DNA of 64,000 nt from Mucidula mucida. Lineage: Eukaryota > Basidiomycota > Agaricomycetes > Agaricales > Physalacriaceae. Of the stretch, positions 8,153 to 20,734 are shown piece after piece. Where the stretch lies: contig JADNYV010000097.1 of the NCBI GenBank assembly GCA_015501055.1, positions 62,001-126,000 on the forward strand, given 5' to 3'. Position 1 is the first letter of the stretch. The number at the start of each line of letters is the position of its first letter. The notes under the pieces were generated by a model. That model ran no database searches, had not been told where the DNA came from, and was given only the letters and a program-made list of their open reading frames with translations. The position numbers and the translations under genes were made by a program.

Positions 8153-10220
8153 ATGGAACCGTCATTGTCCGTCAACCTCGACCTGCTCGGAGATGAATTT
8201 CGGCATGGTCACTTCAAAGTTGCATTCATGGATACTCTTCGATACCATGGCCATTCATGCTATTCTTCTATTGACAAGGACTTGAAGAAGTCACTGAAGC
8301 ACTGGTTACACTTGCAGTCTTTCCTTCGGTCCGCGCCCTCAGGTATTGATGTCTCTATGATGATGTTTGTTCACCCCGATTGCGCGCGGGGTTTAGGTTG
8401 TCGGCGATGCGACAAACTGTATGTTCATTTTCTTTCTCAAAGCATAGCATATCAACTTTCAGATGTGACTTCTAAGATCAGAACTCTACACTGGTATTTA
8501 CAATGCTGATTACGTCGGGCCCTCACTATCTCTCGTTGCTCTTAACGAATGGCGGGTACATTTTGACATTGATATAACGGCATGGCTGAGTATTCTTGCG
8601 CTGGGCGTTTCTCGTGGCATAATTTCGGATGCTGTCGTCACAAAGATACATGATGAAATTGATACGCTCCGCAAGACAGTGACATCTTCCGCTCCCAGTC
8701 TACTTTTAAACGCTGTTTTGATTTCGACTTCCAGCCTTGGGTAAACAGACTTCCTGTATTCCTGCAATACTCAGTTGTAACCTGCTCTGAAACTCAATGG
8801 AGAGAAGTAGAGCATGCTGTCTGTATGGGAAATCAACACGAATTGGGTCTTCCCTCTCCACTGGATTCAACAACGGACATCGGACTCACAGTGCTGGTTA
8901 CTGCCATTTTCCTATTTATGTTGGAACACTCTTCTCAGTTGCCAACACCACTCAAATACCAGCGCCACTGCTTCTGGATGAAGTACAGGTTATACGGAGT
9001 GTTTGACAACCATGTATATCCTACCCACATATCTGCATTGGTAGGGGCATTCTGCGATGCCACTTTCAACTCGTCAACTGTCTTAGCTCACACATGTTGT
9101 GAATTTTGATGGGATAAACACAATCTGAAGCATCAACAATGCTATGCTGCAGCCTACCTTTTGCTTCATCCCGAATGCACGGTTGTATCATTCCTTGAAC
9201 CTCTTTCACGCCCAGCAGCATTTCATGCATACATTGACCACTACAACCACTGTGTTGAGAACTGTTTTTGAAAGTGCATCAAATGCCAGGAACTTCCCGA
9301 AGTGGAACCTCTTGCTATTCCGGCCAACAATGGTACCCATTTCCCTATGGTGCGCAACTATCAAGAAATTACTGCAGCAGCACTCAGTTTATACATACTT
9401 AGTCTGGCAATGGAACGGTGTCACTCAAATCATTGACTGTTCCGCATCTGCATAATCTCGAGCCCGAGGAAATGGAAGACATCATGAGCAATATTCCACT
9501 TGCCGAGCTCGAGGACAAGGGTGATATTGTAGGATTATTTTCTTCTTTCAAGTACTTTCCTTGATCCTTAGTCTGCTTTAGGTACCGAGAGCTGTAGTCG
9601 CGCCTCCCGCCTCCGCTGTATTACAAGTAACGACTCATATTTTTGTTGTGCTCGGAAAACTAAAATACACTGCAGATACCAGCACAATCTGGCCGTTCTC
9701 GGGAAACAACCCTGTCCAAAGACATTGTACTACCCAAGTTGAAAGACCACTTTGCCAAACTCCTCGGTGCGCGCCTCAAACTGAATGTCTGATGTGTACT
9801 TACTGACATGGTGCAGCCCAGCACAATATACCTATTCAGAAAACCAACCTCGGCGCGTCCCGGCTTCCCTGGTGTACTCTTCCCAAATTGCTCAAGATTC
9901 ATCATCTTGAGATTGCAGGATGGCCTCAAGATCTACCACTACCGGACACAACTGGGAAGCACAACACGAAAGGGATCATGGGGCTTACCGCAAAGGATGC
10001 CAGGTGCCTGTACGAAACACTCCCCGGTATTTCGTTCCGCCCCACGGACAAGGCGCGCGCACGACCAAGGGAGGAGGAAAGCGACAACAATATAGAAATC
10101 TGGCCGACGAAGAAGGCAAAAGAAAAGGGAAAGGCACCGGCAGAGGGTGAGAAGAAGAAGTTTCGGGTGACCGATGTGCAGATGGTAATCCCTGGAATTC
10201 GCGTCGGGAAGTTTGATTAG
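8153..10220 (+). pseudogene. Decayed multi-exon gene of unknown function
   Basis: Exon 1 starts at 8153 (MEPSLSVNLDLLGDEF). An intron of about 57 bp after CRRCDKL (from 8419) joins it to a frame reading YTGIYNADYVGPSLSLVALN. A frame change near 8680-8700 leads to RCFDFDFQPWVNRLPVFLQY and on to MGNQHELGLPSPLDSTTDIG. TGA codons interrupt this frame at 9107 and near 9268 (before KCIKCQELPEVE), followed by another frame change near 9410. The 3' part is cleanly spliced: introns 9529-9581, 9627-9675 and 9767-9816 keep one frame through LPWCTLPKLLKIHHLEIAGW, KGIMGLTAKDARCLYETL and a Lys-rich, probably nuclear tail, to the stop at 10220. The 3' part resembles a protein type that I recall as common in agaricomycete genomes, without known role. 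It could instead be two adjacent genes. Confidence 0.55.
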
Positions 10221-10769
10221 TCCATGATATACCTGCGCAACAATGGTATACAATAATCCAGTAAATGAAATATACGGGCCATGTCCAAGGCTCTTCAGAG
10301 CCCTAGAAATCAAAAGGGTGTTTTCGAAGAGCAGAGAAGTATCCATGATCTTAACAAAGAAAGCAGCGGTGCATTTGACGAGTCTTGCAGAGACGCGTCT
10401 GATCCAGGTTTGCTGAAAAGGTAATCCAACATGGCATCCAGCGCAATTCGCATCCTGAATCAAATATTTTGAGCAGTACACATTGAACATTCAACACTGA
10501 ACAACTATGAAACCTGTAAGCTTGGTGCTCAGCATCAATGATCCAAAAGAATGTTGAACATTTGTATTGGCCTGGTATTGACGGAGGGAAATGTGTTTCG
10601 GCTCCGGGTTGTGACTCCGAGAAGCATTTCAGTCTTTTGCTGAGGTTTGGTCCTCCACCATCATGTACATATTCTTTCAACATCAATGGGTCGTCTCCAT
10701 CCGCGCTCTTTGTGCGTGCTCCCGCACGTCTGTTCCCAGAACAACTTGTGCCAGTTTTCATCAACTATG
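10221..10769. other. Intergenic, nothing recognised
   Basis: A frame of 93 codons at 10538 has no visible family features and probably is chance. No RNA gene or repeat noted. Confidence 0.35.
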
Positions 10770-10953
10770 CTGAGTCTTATTTCAGCCCGTTAGTTGTTAC
10801 TTCACCAAGGCATACCTGATTGCACTCAAAACACGGTAGCGAGCGACGGGGAAAGTGCCAACAGATATATAACGAGACATCGCTTCACGGTCCTGCCCCT
10901 AATCATAACAAACTTTTAAAACCAATTGTCGCCACTCGTCCTCACAGTCCACC
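10770..10953 (+). promoter_or_regulatory. Distal upstream part of the F1-B unit, cut off by retroelement A
   Basis: From CTATGCTGAGTCTTATTTCAG to the last bases before the LTR, this matches 31387-31570 and 37712-37880, which lie upstream of F1 copies C and E. The match resumes at 21265 on the other side of element A, showing that A inserted into this region. It includes the conserved AACGAGACRTCGCTTCACGG and CCAATTGTCG stretches. Confidence 0.75.
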
Positions 10954-11483
10954 TGTTATGAATCACCATATTTTCACATTTTCAATCTTATCATATCTTA
11001 TCGGGGGGCTTGTCTTATCAACCAACGGACTGTTTCATCATCTGTTTTGTCACCAATCATACTCCTTTTCATTACCGAAGCCGTACTCATGTCGGACACA
11101 CACCCAACACATGGATGACATCATACATGCCGATACCTCATGGACTCCCTATTGTATACACACCGCCGACACTCGTAGCACACATGGTTGTTTCAGTATT
11201 ATTACTTACATGCAGTTACCACTTGTATTTAATGGTTTCACGGACTAGTAGCATACAACACTGGGTCAAGGGCGTGGAGCATCCATAGTGGAAACGTGTA
11301 TGGACAAGGAGTCCCAAACACAGACTTACTAGTATATAAGCAGTAGTGTAGTATCATTGTACTTTAGTTCCGATCTCGTTTATACACCTGGCCTAGCCTA
11401 GTTCTACGAATGTGAACACTTTCTTCCCTTGAGTCTCTCCGTGGTACCTGGTTTAGTCTTGTGGCTATAGTCAGTCGCTAACA
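10954..11483 (+). repeat. 5' LTR of element A
   Basis: Starts TGTTATGAATC and ends GTCGCTAACA, with the short inverted ends TGTTA/TAACA. A TATA box (TATATAA) at 11334-11340 marks the U3 promoter. Preceded by the target duplication CCACC. Confidence 0.9.
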
Positions 11484-12080
11484 GAAGATCAGAACTACTT
11501 TCTACCACCTACCACACATCCCTGATCATCGATCAGCACTTCACTGTTTGATCATCACACATTCCCCATCCCCTTTCCTGTTTACAGATCGACGGATTCC
11601 TAATTCCAGCGCACGTCCGCATACATGTGTAGTGGTCCCAGTAGCGCCGGCTAACAGTTAGAGATAACTGCCTCGGGTGCTGGAAGTAGCCGCTCTCACG
11701 AGAACAAACTTTTGGCAGTTGCACTTCAGTGGGCGCTGTTTACGGGTCAACCCCCGTTCCCAGGAAAACTTCGGCTTACCTCACACCAGAGGGACGTTGG
11801 CTGGGCAATTGCGAACTTGTGACGAGCTCTTGGGCTCCGTAGATACGTAGTCAGTAGTCGGTAAAATAGTGTAGACAGTTACGATACCTACCTACTTTAC
11901 TTACATTACAATACACACCATCATTCCCCACCCTACCAAGTCCTGGATTCTATTTCAGATCTAGGCGACTCCTCCTTATTCATCCAAACCTCTATTCCCT
12001 CACCCGTTTCATCAAGATCCGCATCTCCCATATCCCCACTTTCACCCTTTAACTCTCCGATCCTATCACCCCAATTCATC
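11484..12080 (+). other. Leader between LTR and gag of element A
   Basis: The leader should contain the primer-binding site directly after the LTR (GAAGATCAGAACTACTTTC), but I could not match it to a particular tRNA by eye. It is repeated inverted at 18878-19474 and, more diverged, at 59216-59808. Confidence 0.6.
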
Positions 12081-12896
12081 ATGTCCAACGAAGCACCCGA
12101 AACCGTTCCTCACACACCCGCTCATCATGCCGAGGTCAAAACCAAAGGCCGATCCCTTGTCAACAAGCCTTACGACTATGACGGGGACAAGTCCAAGTAC
12201 AAGAGCTGGTGGCGATCGATGTTCACATACATCCGTGACAAGAAGAACAACCTCACATCTGACTCCGAAAGGATCGATGTTGTTCTCTCCTACATCTGAG
12301 GAGATCATGTAGATGCATGGGTCCAGAACTACTCGGACCAAAACTTCGAGGAGGAAGAAGAGGAATGGACAGTCTCTTGGACGGAGTTCAAGGAACATTT
12401 GAAGAAGCAATTTGTGGATTCCAACCTCGCGCAAGACGCGCAAGACCAGATCGAGCGGTTGCGCCAGGGGCAAGACACCGCTCAAGATTTCTTCCAGAAG
12501 TTTGAGGTTCTGCTCACTCAGGCAGAATATTCGAAGGATGACACATTTGTTGTGCGACTTCTCGTGACCAACGTCAACGAGAAGATAATTGATCAGATCT
12601 ATGGCAGCCGAGACGGGTTGCCAGAGAAGTACAAGGATTGGAAGGCACAGATCATTCAGATCGATCAGCTGTGGAGAAGGCGGACGGCGACCCGGCCCCT
12701 AGCTCCGCAGGCGGCTACATCGAGAGCCAATCCTACGAACCCACCCCCGACGCCAATCACACGACAAGATGCCACCGGTGTTACCTATGGAGGAACCGGC
12801 AGGCCAATGGACATCAACAACGCACGTCGAAGAGGACTTTGCTTCAGCTGTGGCAAACATGGCCACGTCAGCAGGTTCTGTCCGAAGAAGGGTTGA
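12081..12896 (+). pseudogene. Gag of element A, with one in-frame TGA
   Basis: Starts MSNEAPETVPHTPAHH. The capsid-like region includes KYKSWWRSMFTYIRDKKNN and FKEHLKKQFVDSNLAQDA, and a CCHC zinc knuckle (CFSCGKHGHVSRFC) sits near the end. A TGA at 12297-12299 interrupts the frame after VVLSYI; element C has CGA (Arg) at the same codon. The rest of the frame is intact to the stop at 12896. Confidence 0.85.
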
Positions 12897-13651
12897 CCCC
12901 AGACAATTCGGGGGCTATGGACCGAAATGAACAACGAGGAAAAGAAGAAGTTGGCCGAAGAGTTGGGTTTCGCGAAGCTCCCGCAGTAGACGCAGTCCTG
13001 CCGGAGCAGTCATCAAGGGAAGGGTCGTCAGATGCAGAATTTATTTACAGTACGGGTACTGAAACATCTAAAATATCATCGACGACTTCACCAACAAAAC
13101 CTACGAAAGAAAGATTTGAGCCAAATACGCCCGAGTGGATCGCACAACGGCTAAGAGAGGATGAAGTGTCGAGAGCAGTGGGAATTCTGAGAGCATGGAT
13201 GCCGGAGCGGAGAGAAAGAGAAGCGACGGAGGAGAAGGTGATGGCAATCAGAGCGTTGACAAAGGAAGCTGCAGTGGAAGTTGTGACGGAGGTGAAAAAG
13301 TCGAGGAAGTACATCCGGGGAACAAAGGGGCAGGACATGAAACTCCGAGTAACCATAGAGAGCGTACACACAGGCTCTGAATGGGAAACAAGTGCCCTTC
13401 TTGACAGTGGAGCAACGGGTTCTTGTGTCAATAAAGAATTTGTCGAGAAGAACGGACTCCCAATCAAGGAGTTACCGGTCAAGCTCCCTGTCTACAATGC
13501 GGATGGAACCCTAAACGAGGGAGGAGCAATCAAAGGTTTTGTGGAGGTCTGGATGAAGATCGGAGATCACGCCGAAAGATTGAGTTGGCCGTCACCAATC
13601 TCGGCAAAACAAGCATCTTTTTGGGTTAGACTGGTTACAATATCACAATCC
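12870..13651 (+). pseudogene. Protease region of element A, truncated
   Basis: A frame offset from gag carries the aspartic protease active site LLDSGATGSCVNKEFVEKNG. Near 13577 the run GAAAAGA of the sister copies is one A shorter, shifting the frame. The gene ends where element B begins at 13652. Confidence 0.8.
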
Positions 13652-14150
13652 TGTTAGCGACTGACTAAGCCACGAGACTCAACCAGGTACGTGTTCGTAA
13701 GACTAGGCTAGGCCAGGTGTATAAACGAGATCGGAACTAAGGTACAATGATACTACACTACTGCTTATATACTAGTAAGTCTGTGTTTGAGACTCCTTGT
13801 CCATACGCGTTTCCACTAGGGATGCTCCACGCCCTTGACCCAGTGTTGTATGCTACTAGTCCGTGAAACCATTAAATACGAGTGGTAACTGCATCTAAGT
13901 AATAATACTGAAACAACCATGTGTGCTACGAGTGTCGGCGGTGTGTATACAATAGGGAGTCCATGAGGTATCGGCATGTATGATGTCATCCATGTGTTGG
14001 GTGTGTGTCCGACATGAGTACGGCTTCGGTAATGAAAAGGAGTATGATTGGTGACGAAACAGATGATGAAACAGTCCGTTGGTTGATAAGACAAGCCCCC
14101 CGATAAGATATGATAAGATTGAAAATGTGAAAATATGGCGATTCATAACA
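13652..14150 (-). repeat. 3' LTR of element B
   Basis: 499 bp, from TGTTAGCGACTGAC to ATTCATAACA on the plus strand, about 30 bp shorter than other LTRs of the family because bases near 13690 are missing. The purine-rich tract for plus-strand priming (AAGGAGGGGGTGA in element sense) abuts it at 14151. Confidence 0.85.
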
Positions 14151-14161
14151 TCACCCCCTCC

Positions 14162-17100
14162 TTAAGGCGCAAGTTCCATTCTGCGCCAGAGTCGCTCCAT
14201 GAGGGCCGCAGAGGGTAGTGTGACGTCAAGGGGTTTGGTGTCAGGCAGTGGCATGGGTTGGAATAAATGTGATGGGAATTGCAACATGGGGACTTCAATG
14301 CGAGCAAGCGCAGGTGGCTTTGGCTTATTCGGGTACTGCTGGTGGAAATCGCGAATAGCTTCGTCAGCATTCTTGAGATTGCATGCCGGTTCCCATGTCT
14401 GTTCGTGTGTGCCATAACCCTTCCAGTGAACCTTGTATTGAAAACCCCCGCGGTACTTCCGGGAATTAACCACTTTCTCAACCTCCCATTCCGGTTCGGC
14501 TCCTTCCAGCACAGGTGGTGGACGCGTGTCTCGAGGTTGCGTCGGAAATTGCGGCTCATGGTAAGGCGTCAACAGGGCCTCATTGAACACAGGATGAATG
14601 CTTTTCCATGTATGAGGAATCTGGAGCTTGTAAGAGCTCGTCCCAACTTTCTTGATCACTTTGAACGGCCCGAAGTGTTTGTCATCAGCTTCTTCATTGG
14701 TCGGTCCGTACTGAGATTCGTCCCTTCCAGCCATACTTTGTCGCCTTCCTTGTACTCCACTGCCTCTGTCCGTTTCCTGTCATAAAACCGTTTCATGTCC
14801 TCTTTGGCCATCTTCAATGCCGACCCCACTTTGTCCCATGTTTTCCTCATGCCGTTGACACACTCCTGTGCAGTCTCATTTCTCGATGCCGTTTTCGGGG
14901 CGGTGCCTTTGTAGGGGTGTCTGCCCATGTCTGCGAAGAACGGAGTGACTTTGGTTGCCGAGTGTACCCGATCATTGTAAACAAATTCGGCAGAGGGTAG
15001 CCATTCGTGCCAATTGTTCTGATGGTAGTTGACAAATAACCATAAGAAATGTTCTATCTCTTGGTTCAGCCGTTCCGTCTGCCCATTTGCCTGTGGATGA
15101 TACACCGTTGTAAAGTTTCCTTGTATGCCCAACAACCGGTACAACTCCTTCATGAAACGCGAGTGGTATTGTGGACCGCGATCATGTATCATCTGGCGTG
15201 GTATCCCATGTATGGGGAAAATGCAATCTCGGTAGATGCGGGCCATGCCTTCTGACGTCAGAGTGGTGTGTGTCGGTATGATGTGTAATCACTTTGTGAA
15301 ATGGTCCACAAACGTGCTGATCGCGTTGTATCCTCCCGATTCCGGCAGCTCTCCAATCATGTCTGTCCCTACTATCTCCCATGGCTCGCTTGGCACATCA
15401 ATAGGATGAAGAGGTGCAGCCGGCTTTGTGCGATGTGACTTGGTGACCTGGCATTTTTGACAGCCTTCCACATATTCCCGGACGTCTCGGCTGATTCCTG
15501 GCCACCAATAGGTACGTGTGATCAGCTCGAGGGTCTTGTATCATCCCGATGCCCTGCAAGCTGTGCGTCATGGTGCATTCCAATAACTCTTCCCCGCAAT
15601 TCCTTGTCCTTCGGTATGTAAATACGATCTTTCCACATAATAAGTCCATTTTCCTTCTCTTCCCATCCTTTTTCTTTGTTTTCTAATGCTTTTTGTACGT
15701 ATCTGTCTTTGTTTCCTTTTCTTTGTTTGATTTTGTTAAGTAATTCGTCCTCCGGTGTATCTACTGTATGTAAAGAAAATTGCATTTGTGAAATAAAAAA
15801 CTCCGGCTTAAGCAAAACAACGTTTTCGTTATCTTTTTCCCCCTTCTCAAGGCCTGTCATCCTTGACAAGGCATCAGCTTTCCCCATCGTCTTGCCCGGC
15901 TTGTGAATCATCTGTATGTTATACTCCGCTAACTCTGTAACCCATCTTGCCTGCCTCCGATTCAACTTCTGTGGCTTCCGGAAGTACTGGAGGTTTTGAT
16001 GATCGGTAAACACCTCCACCGTTTCCTTTGCTCCAAGGAGATATTGTCTCCAGTCGTCAATCGAGTCCATAATAGCCATCATCTCTTTGTCATAGATCTC
16101 ATAATTGCGCTCTACTTCGTTCAGCGCGCGAGACCGAAAGGCACTGGTCTCCATTTTCCGTCAACCAACTGGGAAAGAACCGCCCCTTTGCATAGTTTGA
16201 GGAGTCTGCCTCGACTCGAAACTTGCCGTTGTCGTGTGGTACGATCAGAACGGGTTCTTCCGTCATCCTCCGTTCAACTCCTCAAACGCCTCATGCTGCT
16301 CCATGCCCCAAACCCACTCGCCCTTCCCGGTTAGCGATGTCAATGGCTTTGCTACTCCCGCAAATCCCCGGATGAAACGTCGGTAGAAGTTGCAGAAGCC
16401 CAGGAATGACTGTACTTCCTTCTTCTTTGTTGGCTCCTTCCATTCCTTCACTACGGCACTTTTGCCGGATCATCTTCACTTCTCCTCCTCCAACAATGAC
16501 TCCTAAGTAGTCTACAGTATGTGCCTCAAAACTACATTTCTCGGGTTTTAAATACAACTTATTTACTCGTAATATTTCTAATACTCGTCGTACGATATGC
16601 CTATGTTCTTCAACGTGTTCGTAAAGATAAGTATGTCATCCAAGTAAACTATAACATGTCCTTCATCGATCAGCTCCTTCAGAATGTGATTCATGAACGA
16701 TTGGAATGTCGCCGGCGAGTTTGTAAGTCCGAAGAACATGACTGAGGGCTGAACAGGCCTCGGTTTGTTCTAAACGCCGCTTTCCACTCATCACCTTCTT
16801 TATCCGGATGTTATTGTAACCCCATCGGACATCCATCTTTGTGAAAACCTTTGCTCCCTCAACTTGTCGATAAGCTCCTGAATCAACGGCAAGGGATATC
16901 GGTTCTTGATTGTCATGTCGTTCAACTTCGATAATCCTGTACTGGCCGAAGGCTTCCATCCTTCTTTTTGACAAAGAAGAAGGGTGATGCCATAGGTGAA
17001 ATTGATGGCCGTATGCGTCCCGTGCGTATGTTTTCCTCCCGGTAACTTGTCAAAGTCCGCCTTGCTAAATACATTGGGGAATTCCTCAATGTAAGGTGCA

Positions 17101-17300
17101 GCAGCGGATGAAGGCTGTTGTGATCTCAGCTTTTCACCGCTTTTGCGATAGTTGTCCCAGTCCATCCAGAACAAACGCTCTCCCTCTTCCAACTTCTCTT
17201 CTATGTCTTCTCCTTCATCTTCCGGCAAGTTATACTCGGGTAGGTAGCCGCAACGGTCTGGGCATTGATCAAAAGTCAACGTGGATTCCGTCCAGTTGAT
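14162..17300 (-). pseudogene. Pol of element B (RT, RNase H, integrase, chromodomain), decayed
   Basis: Pieces in shifting frames match the intact pol of element C: NRYPLPLIQELIDKL (RT), the RNase H region ending KPGKTMGKADALSRMTG, the integrase zinc-region Cys pair CQKCQ, IHDRGPQYHS and NGQTERLNQE (integrase Asp and Glu boxes), and the chromodomain VHWKGYGTHEQTWEP. At least six frameshifts occur. About 110 bp between the DFDKLP region and the first RT motif are deleted near 17036. It cannot make a working enzyme. Confidence 0.88.
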
Positions 17301-17315
17301 TGTGGGGTTGTGATA

Positions 17316-18061
17316 TCATAGCCAATCTAGCCCCAAAAAGATACTTGTTTTGCCAAGATTGGTGACGGCCAACTCGATCTTTTCTGCGTGATCACCAATC
17401 TTCATCCGGACCTCCACAAAACCTTTGATTGCTCCTCCCTCGTTTAGGGTTCCATCCGCATTGTAGACAGGGAGCTTGACCGGTAACTCCTTAATCGGGA
17501 GTCCGTTCTTCTCGACAAATTCTTTATTGACACAAGAACCCGTTGCTCCACTGTCAAGAAGGGCACTTGTTTCCCATTCAGAGCCTGTGTGTACGCTCTC
17601 TATGGTTACTCGGAGTTTCATGTCCTGCCCCTTTGTTCCCCGGATGTACTTCCTCGACTTTTTCACCTCCGTCACAACTTCCACTGCAGCTTCCTTTGTC
17701 AACGCTCTGATTGCCATCACCTTCTCCTCCGTCGCTTCTCTTTCTCTCCGCTCCGGCATCCATGCTCTCAGAATTCCCACTGCTCTCGACACTTCATCCT
17801 CTCTTAGCCGTTGTGCGATCCACTCGGGCGTATTTGGCTCAAATCTTTCTTTCGCAGGTTTTGTTGGTGAAGTCGCCGATGATATTTTAGATGTTTCAGT
17901 ACCCGTACTGTAAATAAATTCTGCATCTGACGACCCTTCCCTTGATGGCTGCTCCGGCAGGACTGCGTCTACTGCGGGAGCTTCGCAAAACCCAACTCTT
18001 TGGCCAACTTCTTCTTTTCCTTGTTGTTCATTTCGGTCCATAGCCCCCGAATTGTCTGGGG
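17316..18061 (-). pseudogene. Protease region of element B
   Basis: Open frame with LLDSGATGSCVNKEFV, followed by AEKIELAVTNLGKTSIFLGL without the one-base loss seen in A. It ends in a stop right after GLDWL, where the copy in C continues into RYHNPTINW. Confidence 0.8.
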
Positions 18062-18877
18062 TCAACCCTTCTTCGGACAGAACCTGCTGACGTGGCCATG
18101 TTTGCCACAGCTGAAGCAAAGTCCTCTTCGACGTGTGTTGTCGATGTCCATTGGCCTGCCGGTTCCTCCATAGGTAACACCGGTGGCATCTCGTCGTGTG
18201 ATTGGCGTCGGGGGTGGGTTCGTAGGATTGGCTCTCGATGTAGCCGCCTGCGGAGCTAGGGGCCGGGTCGCCGTCCGCCTTCTCCACAGCTGATTGATCT
18301 GAATGATCTGTGCCTTCCAATCCTTGTACTTCTCTGGCAACCCGTCTCGGCTGCCATAGATCTGATCAATTATCTTCTCGTTGACGTTGGTCACGAGAAG
18401 TCGCACAACAAATGTGTCATCCTTCGAATATTCTGCCTGAGTGAGCAGAACCTCAAACTTCTGGAAGAAATCTTGAGCGGTGTCTTGCCCCTGGCGCAAC
18501 CGCTCAATCTGGTCTTGCGCGTCTTGCGCGAGGTTGGAATCCACAAATTGCTTCTTCAAATGTTCCTTGAACTCCGTCCAAGAGACTGTCCATTCCTCTT
18601 CTTCCTCCTCGAAGTTTTGGTCCGAGTAGTTCTGGACCCATGCATCTACATGATCTCCTCAGATGTAGGAGAGAACAACATCGATCCTTTCGGAGTCAGA
18701 TGTGAGGTTGTTCTTCTTGTCACGGATGTATGTGAACATCGATCGCCACCAGCTCTTGTACTTGGACTTGTCCCCGTTATAGTCGTAAGGCTTGTTGACA
18801 AGGGATCGGCCTTTGGTTTTGACCTCGGCATGATGAGCGGGTGTGTGAGGAACGGTTTCGGGTGCTTCGTTGGACAT
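18062..18877 (-). pseudogene. Gag of element B, with the same in-frame TGA as A
   Basis: Nearly identical to the gag of A: same start, same zinc knuckle CFSCGKHGHVSRFC, and the same TGA codon after VVLSYI. The downstream frame is open. Confidence 0.85.
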
Positions 18878-19474
18878 GATGAATTGGGGTGATAGGATCG
18901 GAGAGTGAAAGGGTGAAAGTGGGGATATGGGAGATGCGGATCTTGATGAAACGGGTGAGGGAATAGAGGTTTGGATGAATAAGGAGGAGTCGCCTAGATC
19001 TGAAATAGAATCCAGGACTTGGTAGGGTGGGGAATGATGGTGTGTATCGTAATGTAAGTAAAGTAGGTAGGTATCGTAACTGTCTACACTATTTTACCGA
19101 CTACTGACTACGTATCTACGGAGCCCAAGAGCTCGTCACAAGTTCGCAATTGCCCAGCCAACGTCCCTCTGGTGTGAGGTAAGCCGAAGTTTTCCTGGGA
19201 ACGGGGGTTGACCCGTAAACAGCGCCCACTGAAGTGCAACTGCCAAAAGTTTGTTCTCGTGAGAGCGGCTACTTCCAGCACCCGAGGCAGTTATCTCTAA
19301 CTGTTAGCCGGCGCTACTGGGACCACTACACATGTATGCGGACGTGCGCTGGAATTAGGAATCCGTCGATCTGTAAACAGGAAAGGGGATGGGGAATGTG
19401 TGATGATCAAACAGTGAAGTGCTGATCGATGATCAGGGATGTGTGGTAGGTGGTAGAAAGTAGTTCTGATCTTC

Positions 19475-19813
19475 TGTTAGCGACTGACTATAGCCACAAG
19501 ACTAAACCAGGTACCACGGAGAGACTCAAGGGAAGAAAGTGTTCACATTCGTAGAACTAGGCTAGGCCAGGTGTATAAACGAGATCGGAACTAAAGTACA
19601 ATGATACTACACTACTGCTTATATACTAGTAAGTCTGTGTTTGGGACTCCTTGTCCATACACGTTTCCACTAGGGATGCTCCACGCCCTTGACCCAGTGT
19701 TGTATGCTACTAGTCCGTGAAACCATTAAATACAAGTGGTAACTGCATGTAAGTAATAATACTGAAACAACCATGTGTGCTACGAGTGTCGGCGGTGTGT
19801 ATACCCAGTCCAT
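19475..19813 (-). repeat. 5' LTR of element B, truncated
   Basis: Starts TGTTAGCGACTGAC on the plus strand and matches the other LTRs for about 330 bases up to GGTGTGTATAC. The last ~190 bases expected are missing and integrase sequence of A follows. Confidence 0.85.
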
Positions 19814-20722
19814 CCTGAACCAAGAGATAGAACATTTCTTATGGTTATTTGTCAACTACCATCAGAACGATTGGCACGAATGGCTACCCTCTGCCGAATT
19901 TGTTTACAATGATTGGGTACACTCGGCAACCAAAGTCACTCCGTTCTTCGCAGACATGGGCAGACACCCCTACAAAGGTACCGCCCCGGAAACGGCATCG
20001 AGAAATGAGACTGCACAGGAGTGTGTCAACGGCATGAGGAAAACATGGGACGAAGTGGGGTCGGCATTGAAGATGGCCAAAGAGGACATGAAACGGTTTT
20101 ATGACTGGAAACGGACAGAGGCAGTGGGGTACAAGGAAGGCGACAAAGTATGGCTAGAAGGGACAAATCTCAGTACGGACCAACCAATGAAGAAGCTCGA
20201 TGACAAACGCTTCGGGCCGTTCAAAGTGATCAAGAAAGTTGGGACGAGCTCTTACAAGCTCCAGATTCCTCATACGTGGCAAAGCATTCATCCTGTGTTC
20301 AATGAGGCCCTGTTGACGCCTTACCATGAGCCGCAATTTCCGACGCAACCTCGAGACACGCATCCACCACCTGTGCTGGAAGGAGCCGAACCGGAATGGG
20401 AGGTTGAGAAAGTGGTTAATTCCCGGAAGTACCGCGGGGGTTTTCAATACAAGGTTCACTGGAAGGGTTATGGCACACACGAACAGACATGGGAACCGGC
20501 ATGCAATCTCAAAAATGCCGACGAAGCTATCAGTGATTTCCACCAATAATATCCGAACAAGCCGAAGCCACCCGCGCTTGCTCGCATTGAAGTCCCCATG
20601 TCGCAATTCCCATCACATTTATTCCGACCCATGCCACTGCCTGACACCGAACCCCTTGACGTCACACTACCCTCTGCGGCCCTCATGGAGCGACTCTGGC
20701 GCAGAATGGAACTTGCGCCTTA
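19814..20722 (+). pseudogene. Integrase C-terminus and chromodomain of element A
   Basis: Begins at LNQEIEHFLWLF, just after the catalytic-Glu box. It continues through GPFKVIKKVGTSSYKLQ to a chromodomain (EWEVEKVVNSRKYRGG, VHWKGYGTHEQTWEP) that would guide integration to methylated histone H3. The frame stops at 20547-20549, where CAGCAG of element C has become CAATAA; related sequence continues to the normal pol end near 20722. Confidence 0.85.
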
Positions 20723-20734
20723 AGGAGGGGGTGA

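Larger units (their letters stand above)
13652..19813 (-). mobile_element. Ty3/gypsy element B, nested in A in the opposite orientation
   Basis: Its 3' LTR is complete (13652-14150). The 5' LTR (from 19475) is cut short near 19804-19813, where it joins integrase sequence of element A directly. Coding content is gag, protease, reverse transcriptase, RNase H, integrase and chromodomain, all read on the minus strand and broken by many frameshifts. It shares the gag stop codon with A, so A and B are closer to each other than to C. Confidence 0.85.
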
